Part shown: one piece after another, positions 8,651-15,530 of the stretch
Layout: every line of letters starts with the position of its first letter
Numbering within the stretch: position 1 is the first letter of the stretch
Assembly: GCA_023336815.1 (NCBI GenBank)
Contig: JAMBLJ010000164.1
Coordinates: forward strand, 1-36,814
Source of the DNA: Actinomycetes bacterium
Lineage (GTDB): Bacteria > Actinomycetota > Acidimicrobiia > Spongiisociales > UBA5794
Direction of reading: 5' to 3'
Length of the DNA: 36,814 nt
The notes under the pieces: generated by a model
Seen by the model: only the letters and a program-made list of their open reading frames with translations
Told to the model about the DNA's origin: nothing
The model's database searches: none
Translations under genes and position numbers: made by a program

Positions 8651-10042
8651 ATGGACTCTCACATGACACCAGATGAATTCCGCGAGAACGGGTATGCCGT
8701 TGTGGATTGGATCGCTGACTACCTCGAGAACGTGGATTCGTACCCTGTACTCTCGACTGCCGAGCCCGGCGACATTTCAGCGTTGTTGCCCGACCACGCA
8801 CCCGACCGTGCCGAGCCTTTCAGCGACCTTATGACGGACCTTGACCGTGTCGTGATGCCAGGGATCACCCATTGGCAGTCTCCAGGCTGGTTCGCATACT
8901 TCCCAGCCAACAGTTCTCCACCTTCGGTTCTCGCCGAGTTCGTCTCAGCCGGTCTTGGTGTGCAGGGCATGCTCTGGTCGACGTCTCCGGCCGTTACCGA
9001 GATCGAGGTCAGAGTGCTCGATTGGCTCGTCGAGATGCTCGGCCTCCCGACATCATGGAGATCGGATGGTCCGGGCGGCGGTGTGATCCAGATGAGTGCA
9101 TCTGACGCGACTCATGCCGCTCTTGTCGTCTCCAGGCACACAAGATCGGACGGCGTGCCAGCCGAGGATATGGTTGTGTACGTCTCGGACCAGGCTCACT
9201 CATCGATCGAGAAGGGATGCACCGTTGCGGGTATCGGGCACTGTGTCAAGGTGCAGACAGATGCCGACTTTGCGATGGACGTGCACGCGCTCGAGCGCTC
9301 GATCGCTGCTGACATCGCCGCGGGACGCACACCGATCTGTGTCGTCAGCGCGATCGGCACGACGGCAACGACCGCTGTTGACCCGATCCGTGCGATCGGC
9401 GAGATCGCGGAAAGAACCGGGATGTGGCATCACGTGGATGCAGCCTATGCGGGTACTGCAATGGTGTGTGAGGAGTTCCGGCATCACCAGGATGGGCTCG
9501 AGATGGCGGACAGTTACACGTTCAACCCGCACAAGTGGATGATGGTGAACTTCGACTGCAACGTGTTGTGGGTTGCCGACAGGAAACCGCTCATCGAGAC
9601 GATGAGCATCCTTCCCCCGTACCTGAGGAACGAAGCATCTGATGCCGGGTCCGTGATCGACTACCGGGACTGGCACGTTCCTCTTGGCCGTCGGTTTAGA
9701 GCCCTGAAGCTGTGGTGGGTGATTCGGTCCTACGGTGTAGAAGGCATCCAGACCATGGTTCGCGAGCACGTTCGTCTCGCGGATCATGTTGCCAGCTGGA
9801 TCGAGAGGGACGACCGGTTCGAGCTCGTGGCAGCGCATCCGTTCGGGCTTGTCTGCTTCCGTCATCTTGGGGGCAACGATGCTACGCGGTCCCTCGGCGC
9901 TGCCTTGAACGCGAGCGGTGAAGTTGCTGTCACACCATCACACATCGACGAGATGTGGTTCGTGAGGGTTTCTGTGGGACAGGCGACGACCGAGCTCGCA
10001 CATGTGGATCGGCTGCTGGAGCTGATCGACGAGCTGGCCTGA
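8651..10042 (+). CDS. PLP-dependent aromatic-L-amino-acid decarboxylase family protein
   Basis: Group II pyridoxal-phosphate decarboxylase of the aromatic amino acid / tyrosine / tryptophan decarboxylase family. The cofactor lysine is Lys295 in FNPHKWMMVNFDCN; HWQSPGWFAYFPANSSPPSVLAE near residues 80-100 and HVDAAYAGTA near 266 (the Asp that contacts the pyridine nitrogen) are family hallmarks. It ends MWFVRVSVGQATTE. I start at ATG 8651 (MDSHMTPDEFRENGYAVVDWI); ATG 8633 and ATG 8663 are alternatives, none with a clear Shine-Dalgarno. The length is 463 residues. Whether it makes tryptamine, tyramine or another amine cannot be told. No transporter or amine-using gene lies beside it. Confidence 0.88.
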   Translation: MDSHMTPDEFRENGYAVVDWIADYLENVDSYPVLSTAEPGDISALLPDHAPDRAEPFSDLMTDLDRVVMPGITHWQSPGWFAYFPANSSPPSVLAEFVSAGLGVQGMLWSTSPAVTEIEVRVLDWLVEMLGLPTSWRSDGPGGGVIQMSASDATHAALVVSRHTRSDGVPAEDMVVYVSDQAHSSIEKGCTVAGIGHCVKVQTDADFAMDVHALERSIAADIAAGRTPICVVSAIGTTATTAVDPIRAIGEIAERTGMWHHVDAAYAGTAMVCEEFRHHQDGLEMADSYTFNPHKWMMVNFDCNVLWVADRKPLIETMSILPPYLRNEASDAGSVIDYRDWHVPLGRRFRALKLWWVIRSYGVEGIQTMVREHVRLADHVASWIERDDRFELVAAHPFGLVCFRHLGGNDATRSLGAALNASGEVAVTPSHIDEMWFVRVSVGQATTELAHVDRLLELIDELA

Positions 10043-10094
10043 TGCCATACGTTTCAGGCTCGCAGTGTTCTGTAGTCGGTGCATCGCTTGCTGT

Positions 10095-10118
10095 CCCTCG
10101 TCCTTGACCCCGCGAGGG
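10095..10118. terminator. Weak hairpin between convergent genes
   Basis: CCCTCG and CGAGGG (six pairs) separated by 12 bases, in the 137-base gap between the converging decarboxylase and response-regulator genes. It has no T-run and the loop is long, so its role as a bidirectional terminator rests mostly on position. Confidence 0.35.
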
Positions 10119-10179
10119 TCCACAGATCCGGTACGAGACAGACAACGCTCGGACAGGTACGCCGGAGTTGCCGGAATTG

Positions 10180-10875
10180 TCAGTGGTCCCGTGAAGTGGT
10201 TGACCACTCCTCAGCGGGGTATCGCATGCTCCGACGTGCGGCTTGTTCGACCGCGAACGCTGCAGCCTCGGTCCGCGACGACATCTCGAGTTTCGTCAGG
10301 ATGTGAGAAACATAGTTCTTGACCGTCTTGTCCGAAAGGAACATCTCGGCTGCGATCTGCTTGTTTGACATTCCCTGAGCGATCAGGTCGAGCACCTTGC
10401 GTTCTTGCAGGCTGAGGACACTCAACCCATCACCAGGGTCGCCTCCCGATCTGATGCGGTTTGCAAGTGCCGCGTCGAGAGCTTCACCGAACATCCTTTC
10501 GCCTCTACCGGCTCTGATGACGGCATCGATGAGGCCATCGGCATCGACGCGCTTGAGCACATAGCCCGCGGCCCCAGCATCGAACGCTTCGATGAGGGCA
10601 TCGTTGTCTGCGTAGGACGTGAGGATGAGCACCTGCGTATTCGGCCAACCAGCCCGGATCTTTCGACAGACGTCGAGACCTGAACTATCCGGGAGTCGGA
10701 CATCGAGAACGGCCACGTCGGGCGTTTCGAGCCCAACTCGCCGGATGGCTTCTTCGGCGGTACTGGCTTCGCCGACAACCTCGAGGTGCTCGTCCCCATC
10801 GAAGAGAGCTCGCAGGCCAGCACGCACCACGTTGTGGTCGTCGATGACTACCACACGGAGTTTGTCCTTGGTCAC
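10180..10875 (-). CDS. NarL/DevR-type response regulator (REC + LuxR HTH)
   Basis: DNA-binding response regulator. The receiver domain has Asp12-Asp13, the phosphoacceptor Asp58 (VAVLDVRLPD), Thr86 and Lys108. The C-terminal LuxR-type helix-turn-helix reads LSLQERKVLDLIAQGMSNKQIA...LSDKTVKNYVSHILTKL. It has 231 residues from GTG 10875; a GGAGG sits almost against that GTG, so the start is likely but not certain. The sequence is close in style to mycobacterial DevR/DosR. It is divergent from a GAF-domain histidine kinase 54 bases away, which is almost surely its partner. Target genes are unknown; the redox operon behind the kinase is an obvious candidate. Confidence 0.9.
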   Translation of the reverse strand: MTKDKLRVVVIDDHNVVRAGLRALFDGDEHLEVVGEASTAEEAIRRVGLETPDVAVLDVRLPDSSGLDVCRKIRAGWPNTQVLILTSYADNDALIEAFDAGAAGYVLKRVDADGLIDAVIRAGRGERMFGEALDAALANRIRSGGDPGDGLSVLSLQERKVLDLIAQGMSNKQIAAEMFLSDKTVKNYVSHILTKLEMSSRTEAAAFAVEQAARRSMRYPAEEWSTTSRDH

Positions 10876-10929
10876 CCCTCCAGCATATCGGAAGATGTGC
10901 GACACCCAGATGCCTATCGTGGGCACGTG

Positions 10930-12066
10930 ATGGAATCGTCCGACAGAAGCGATGGGCTGGTGCGCGTCATCGAGCGGGCGTCGTCCTTGATCGAGCACGT
11001 AGAGATGCAGTCATTGCTCGAAGACACGATCGACGCCGCCATGGAACTCACGCAGGCTGAGTTCGGTGCGCTCGGCGTGGTGAACGACCACGGCCGAATC
11101 ATCGAGTTTCACCACAGAGGTATGTCGAGCGATGCAACGGAGATGATCGAAGGACCACCCGTTGGTCGTGGGTTGCTCGGAGACATCACACGCCACGGGA
11201 TGGTGGTGCGTACCGACGATGTCAAAGAGCACGCAGGGTTTTCCGGTATGCCGACCGGACATCCAGATATGTCGTCCTTTCTCGGTGTTCCCGTGAAGGT
11301 GCGGGGCAAGACCTTCGGGAATCTGTACGTGACGCGCGAACGATCTGGTTTCGATATGCAAGACGAGATATCGATGAAAGCGATCGCTGCCGCGGCGGGT
11401 GCGGGAATCGATTCGATCCGCATGTCGGATGAGCTCCGCGAGCGAGCCGTCATGGCTGATCGAGATCGTATCGCTCGGGACGTGCACGATTCGATCATCC
11501 AGAACCTCTTCGCCGTCGGACTCGATCTCCAGCTGCGTTCCGATGCAGCAAGAAAAGATCCTGCCCTTCAGGCCGCGCTCGACGGCGCGGCCGTCGCTAT
11601 CGATGCATCGATCTCCGAACTGAGGCGGTTGATCTACGACCTGCACGGCGACCTCCCCAGGAGGGGCAGCCTTGCAGAGGAGATCTCCGACCTCGTCGTG
11701 CGACTTGGCAGTCCCTATGCAGTTCGCCCTGAGCTTCACGTGAAGGGCGAGATACCGGAACTCGACATATCGATGATCGACGATGTTCTCCAGATCGTTC
11801 GTGAGGCTGTATCGAATGCTCTCCGCCATTCAGGGTCCACTTCGATCGATGTTTCGCTTTCAGCCGACGAACGGTCTTTGTTCCTATCCGTCACCGACAA
11901 CGGGCACGGATTCGAAGTTGCCACTGCACCCTGGGGTCTTGGCCTTACGAACATGAGGACGAGGACGAAGCGAGCAGGTGGTGAACTTGGGGTTGTATCC
12001 CATCACGATCTGGGAACAACCGTTGAGGTGAGGCTTCCGGTGCCGGGCGGGCCCGGGTCGGTCTAG
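10930..12066 (+). CDS. GAF-domain histidine kinase, HisKA_3 (NarL-cognate) type
   Basis: Soluble sensor kinase of 378 residues with no membrane segment. One GAF domain covers about residues 27-165, ending in SSFLGVPVKVRGKTFGNLYVT as in DevS/DosT-type kinases. The phosphoacceptor His186 lies in RDRIARDVHDSIIQNLF (HisKA_3), and an HATPase domain follows with EAVSNALRHS (N box) and DNGHGF (G box). I start at ATG 10930; GTG 10927 is the adjacent alternative. A heme or redox ligand in the GAF domain cannot be proved from sequence. It pairs with the divergent regulator at 10875, and its stop overlaps the cytochrome c gene stop tail-to-tail. Confidence 0.88.
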   Translation: MESSDRSDGLVRVIERASSLIEHVEMQSLLEDTIDAAMELTQAEFGALGVVNDHGRIIEFHHRGMSSDATEMIEGPPVGRGLLGDITRHGMVVRTDDVKEHAGFSGMPTGHPDMSSFLGVPVKVRGKTFGNLYVTRERSGFDMQDEISMKAIAAAAGAGIDSIRMSDELRERAVMADRDRIARDVHDSIIQNLFAVGLDLQLRSDAARKDPALQAALDGAAVAIDASISELRRLIYDLHGDLPRRGSLAEEISDLVVRLGSPYAVRPELHVKGEIPELDISMIDDVLQIVREAVSNALRHSGSTSIDVSLSADERSLFLSVTDNGHGFEVATAPWGLGLTNMRTRTKRAGGELGVVSHHDLGTTVEVRLPVPGGPGSV

Positions 12067-13079
12067 CCGCTTTCCGTGAGATAGCTATAGATCTTCTGAA
12101 GGTTCGCGTCTGAGATCGTTACCTCGTCGTACGCCGGCATTCCCTTTGGACCTTCTCTGACATCCTCGTTGAAGCTCCCGAAGGAGCCGATTTCGTCCAT
12201 GAGCGCCGGACCGATGACCGCACCTTGACCGGACAATCCGTGGCACGAGGCACAGGCGTACTCGAAGTACAGCACGCCACCGTCCGTCGCGGCATCTCCG
12301 CTCTCGGTACCGATACCGTCGTCGAGACCGAATCCGATATACGGATACGTCGTGCCCATGTACGCGATGGGCGTTCTGGTATACGAGTGGGGGTCAGTGA
12401 GATGGGTATTGGCAACGGGTGCCCTGACGAAGACGATCACCATTCCGGTAGCGGTGACGATCGCAGCCGTTGCCAGGATCACACTGATCCACATCGACCC
12501 CGCTTCGGTCGATGCTGTGACCGGTTCGGTTGTTTCATCTCGTCCCGCTCTACCGACGCGAACGATGTAGATCGCCGCCAGCGCGATAAAGAACCACACT
12601 CCTGATATCACCAGGATCACGAGCCCTCCGTTCACGAAGGGGATACTCACCCCGGACTGGTTGGTATAGAGTTGCTCGCCACTTGGGCTCACCTCAATGG
12701 TGAAGGTATACGGAGCCACGGGCTCGGCTTCGGGCCCGACGTACACAACCTGCATTTCGCCGTTGTCGTCTGCGCGCTGCTGGTAGAACATCACCGCAGT
12801 TCCGGTCTCGTCCGTGGTGGCTGAAGCCAACTCGACCCGAGCGCTCTCTCCTCCGAGTGCTGCCTGGTAGGTAACAGCAACCTCGGCGCCTTCGACCGGT
12901 TGTCCATCTTGTACCAAGACTGCCTTGATCTCGACGTCCTGGCCGACGGTCACCGTGCCTGGCGCCCCGACTGAGATCTCGATCCCCGCCGCGAGTGCCG
13001 GTTCGATCATGACAGCCACGGCGACGAGGACACAGATTGCGGCCAGGGTGCGGGCCGTTCCCCTTGTGGCGACGGTCAT
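12063..13079 (-). CDS. Membrane-bound cytochrome c with N-terminal Ig-like domain
   Basis: Exported redox protein of 338 residues. Order of parts: signal peptide about 1-31 (ends EPALAAG), an Ig-like beta domain about 35-130 (TVTVGQDVEIKAVL...GTAVMFYQ), transmembrane helices about 148-174 and 196-218, then a c-type cytochrome domain with heme motif CASCH at 276-280 and probable axial Met314 in KGMPAY. GGGAGG lies six to seven bases before the ATG, which overlaps the stop of the NrfD-like gene (ATGA). It is the last gene of the redox operon and likely takes electrons from the membrane/ferredoxin part. The joining of an Ig-like domain, two helices and one cytochrome c is unusual to my knowledge. 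Confidence 0.85.
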   Translation of the reverse strand: MTVATRGTARTLAAICVLVAVAVMIEPALAAGIEISVGAPGTVTVGQDVEIKAVLVQDGQPVEGAEVAVTYQAALGGESARVELASATTDETGTAVMFYQQRADDNGEMQVVYVGPEAEPVAPYTFTIEVSPSGEQLYTNQSGVSIPFVNGGLVILVISGVWFFIALAAIYIVRVGRAGRDETTEPVTASTEAGSMWISVILATAAIVTATGMVIVFVRAPVANTHLTDPHSYTRTPIAYMGTTYPYIGFGLDDGIGTESGDAATDGGVLYFEYACASCHGLSGQGAVIGPALMDEIGSFGSFNEDVREGPKGMPAYDEVTISDANLQKIYSYLTESG

Positions 13080-14485
13080 GGCGCACCTCCCTGAGAACGA
13101 TCCGGTTGGCGAGGCGCATCGTGACCAATTGTGTGGCCTTGCGTCACCGACTCTGCAGTGTCCTGATCGGTTGTCGACATGCGCGAGATCGCGAGTTCAT
13201 GCTCCTCCGTCATCTCCCACACAGCGAACATAGGAAAGATCTTGATCGCGACAGTTATGAGCAAGAGGAAGAAGGCGAGGCCCGCAACGAAGATCGACCA
13301 CTCCACGAAGGTCGGCATGTAGCTTGCCGGCTCGTAGGGCATGAGCGGTACCCGCAAGCCGGTTACGACGATGAAGTAACGCTCGAGGAACATGGCCACG
13401 TCAACCAACACCGCAGCGATGACTACACCCGTGATCGTACGTGTTTTCGGTACGAGCATCAGCACGACCGGGCCGAGGAGTCCGCCGATGATGTAGAACC
13501 AGAACATGAAAGCGAAGTCCTCGATGAACAACTGTCGGAAGGCGAACTCTCCCGCTTCCTCGAGTTTGAATCCTTCGGTGAGGTACTCGTTGATGTTGAC
13601 ATACACCATGAAGGCGCCGAAAGCGGCCAGGAGATAGCCGAGGTAGAGGAAGTGCTTCTGGGTGAGGTACTCCTCCCAGTGATAGATCCGTCGAAGGACA
13701 GCCATAACAAGGATCAGTGTCGCTACACCGCTGAAGATGGCCCCGGCAACGAAGAGAACGCCGAAGATGCTGCTGTTCCAACCCGAGCGAAGCGTCATCG
13801 AGAAGATCCACGAAACGACGGTGTGAACCGATACGGCGATCGGGATGATGATCAACATCATGATCGAGATCGCTTTGCCGAGCAGTCGGAGCTGCTTCGG
13901 TGTACCGATCCAGTCGATGGCCAGAGTCTCGTAGATGTATCGCCGAAATCGCCCCACCTTGTCGGACAACCGATCCCTGAAAAGAGCGAGATCGGGGATC
14001 ATCGGTGCGTACAGATAGATGATGCTGGCGGTCAGGTAGGTGGTGATCGCCATGACATCCCACATGATTGGCGACTGCCAGCGGCCGAACAGGTAAACGT
14101 TGAAGATCCGTTCGGGTCGACCCATGTCGATGAGAACGAATGACGCTCCTACCAGGAGGGCGACTGCCGTTATGAACTCGGCGATCCGGGTAACCGGCGC
14201 TCGCCAGCTGGCCTTCGACGCCCTCAGGATCGCTGAGATCAACGTCCCGGCATGGCTGATCCCGATGAAGAACACGAATGCGGTGATGTAGAGCCCCCAC
14301 GAAATGCGATCTCGCATATCCGTGACAACCAATCCGTAGCGCCATTGCTTGGAGTACTGGTACGCACCGTTCCCGACGATCAGGATAAGGAAACTCAACC
14401 AGATCCAGTACCGATACGTCGTGTGCAGTGTCGGCTTGGTCGTCTTGGAGATCAATCGTTCCCGCCAGATCGTCAGCGTGTCCAT
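13076..14485 (-). CDS. NrfD/ActC-like ten-helix quinone-interacting membrane protein
   Basis: Integral membrane subunit of the NrfD/PsrC superfamily, 469 residues with about ten helices (roughly 25-42, 63-87, 103-121, 140-160, 203-228, 238-264, 280-297, 325-345, 350-372, 393-417). Family members bind quinone/quinol and pass electrons to a ferredoxin-like subunit. Segments GISHAGTLISAILR (about 75-88), QSPIMWDVMAITTYLTAS (137-154) and SVHTVVSWIFS with FVAGAIFSG (219-253) resemble ActC of alternative complex III more than short NrfD. ATG 14485 overlaps the ferredoxin gene end by 13 bases. An open extension to 14743 is not homologous. The soluble C-terminal tail is about 45 residues. Confidence 0.88.
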   Translation of the reverse strand: MDTLTIWRERLISKTTKPTLHTTYRYWIWLSFLILIVGNGAYQYSKQWRYGLVVTDMRDRISWGLYITAFVFFIGISHAGTLISAILRASKASWRAPVTRIAEFITAVALLVGASFVLIDMGRPERIFNVYLFGRWQSPIMWDVMAITTYLTASIIYLYAPMIPDLALFRDRLSDKVGRFRRYIYETLAIDWIGTPKQLRLLGKAISIMMLIIIPIAVSVHTVVSWIFSMTLRSGWNSSIFGVLFVAGAIFSGVATLILVMAVLRRIYHWEEYLTQKHFLYLGYLLAAFGAFMVYVNINEYLTEGFKLEEAGEFAFRQLFIEDFAFMFWFYIIGGLLGPVVLMLVPKTRTITGVVIAAVLVDVAMFLERYFIVVTGLRVPLMPYEPASYMPTFVEWSIFVAGLAFFLLLITVAIKIFPMFAVWEMTEEHELAISRMSTTDQDTAESVTQGHTIGHDAPRQPDRSQGGAP

Positions 14486-15432
14486 GTCGCTGCTCCTTCG
14501 GCCCGCTCGATCCACGGCCATTCGGTTGGTATGCGGCCTTCGTCTCGAGCGTCGCGACCCACGGATTCGCCGTGCCCTGGCAGGTAGTAGACCCTTGGCT
14601 TCGTGCCGAGGTGCTCTTTCAGCCGGTATGCAGAGTTCTCCGCCATGAGCTTCGATGCCTTCACGATCGTTCGACCATTCGTCGCGATGTCTTCTTCGAG
14701 GTCGCCGTACCAGATCGCATCGTTCGGGCAAGCCTGAACGCAAAACGGCAGCGTGCCGTCTCGCACCATGTCCGGGCAGAAATCACACTTCATCACGGTT
14801 CCACGGCTTGCCGGGACCTGAACGTCGGCGTCGTAGTCCGCGAGTGCAGCTTCGGGCGGTATCGGTGGTGTGCCCCAGTTGAAGAACCGTCGATCGTATG
14901 GACATGCTGCCATACAGATGCGACAGCCGATGCAGCGCTCCTGGTCGATCAAGACCGTCCCCTCGGGAGTGGGGAATGTTGCGCCGACGGGGCACACCTT
15001 CACGCAGGGTGGGTTCTCACATTGCTGGCATGGTGTTGGGATGAACTGTGTCCCGCCTGCGGCAAGTTCTGCCTCGTAGACTTCTATCCATTCCATGGGT
15101 TGTGGGGCGAGATGACCTTCGATGCAGGCAGTTGTGCATTGTGGTGGCGTGCCCTGGCTTTGACATCCATCACAGTTCTTCAGATCGATGATCATCGACC
15201 ACTGCCGGATACGTCCGGACTTCGTGGTGGCCGGGCCGGGATCGGCCGCCTGGACATCCGTCTGGCTGCCCTTCACTACGTCTCGAACGAGCCCATCCAT
15301 GAGCCGAGCGGAGGCCATGAGAGGCACAGCTCCGATCGCTCCGATGCCGAGATACTTGAGCGCATGCCTCCGGTCCACAACGTCGAGGGAGTTGGGTTCC
15401 TGGCTCGCTGGCTTCGCGGGTTTCTTTCTCAC
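14473..15432 (-). CDS. Four-cluster 4Fe-4S ferredoxin subunit with Tat signal (NrfC/ActB-C-terminal type)
   Basis: Electron-transfer subunit of the complex iron-sulfur molybdoenzyme type, 319 residues. Sixteen cysteines form four clusters: Cys87, 90, 99, 103; 135, 138, 143, 147; 167, 170, 173, 177; 216, 219, 231, 235. The N-terminus has DRRHALKYLGIGAIGAVPL with Arg21-Arg22, a probable twin-arginine signal, so the folded protein would sit outside the cytoplasmic membrane. The start is GTG 15432, with AGGAG six bases upstream. In most Mo-enzyme complexes this subunit rides on the signal of a catalytic partner; here it has its own, and no such partner gene is in the window. The next gene is its NrfD-type membrane partner. 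Confidence 0.88.
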   Translation of the reverse strand: MRKKPAKPASQEPNSLDVVDRRHALKYLGIGAIGAVPLMASARLMDGLVRDVVKGSQTDVQAADPGPATTKSGRIRQWSMIIDLKNCDGCQSQGTPPQCTTACIEGHLAPQPMEWIEVYEAELAAGGTQFIPTPCQQCENPPCVKVCPVGATFPTPEGTVLIDQERCIGCRICMAACPYDRRFFNWGTPPIPPEAALADYDADVQVPASRGTVMKCDFCPDMVRDGTLPFCVQACPNDAIWYGDLEEDIATNGRTIVKASKLMAENSAYRLKEHLGTKPRVYYLPGHGESVGRDARDEGRIPTEWPWIERAEGAATWTR

Positions 15433-15475
15433 ATGCCTCTCCTGGTTCCTGTGGCTACGAGTGCCGGACCCTGTG

Positions 15476-15509
15476 TGCCCGTGGAGATCAGGGGAATTCC
15501 CCACGGGCA
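15476..15509 (-). promoter_or_regulatory. Intercistronic hairpin between EB_dh lipoprotein and ferredoxin genes
   Basis: TGCCCGTGG at 15476-15484 pairs perfectly with CCACGGGCA at 15501-15509. A second palindrome, GGGGAATTCCCC, at 15491-15502 overlaps the right arm and would compete with it. It lies in the 98-base gap inside the operon, upstream of the ferredoxin ribosome-binding site. It may be an RNA-processing or attenuation site; function is inferred only. Confidence 0.5.
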
Positions 15510-15530
15510 GTTGAGGGCGATCGCACGGGA

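Noticed and set aside
13037-14143. Plus-strand open frame of 368 codons
   Set aside because: It lies opposite the NrfD and cytochrome c genes and is rich in Asp/Glu/Arg/His as expected of an antisense frame; the minus strand has clear family motifs and ribosome sites.
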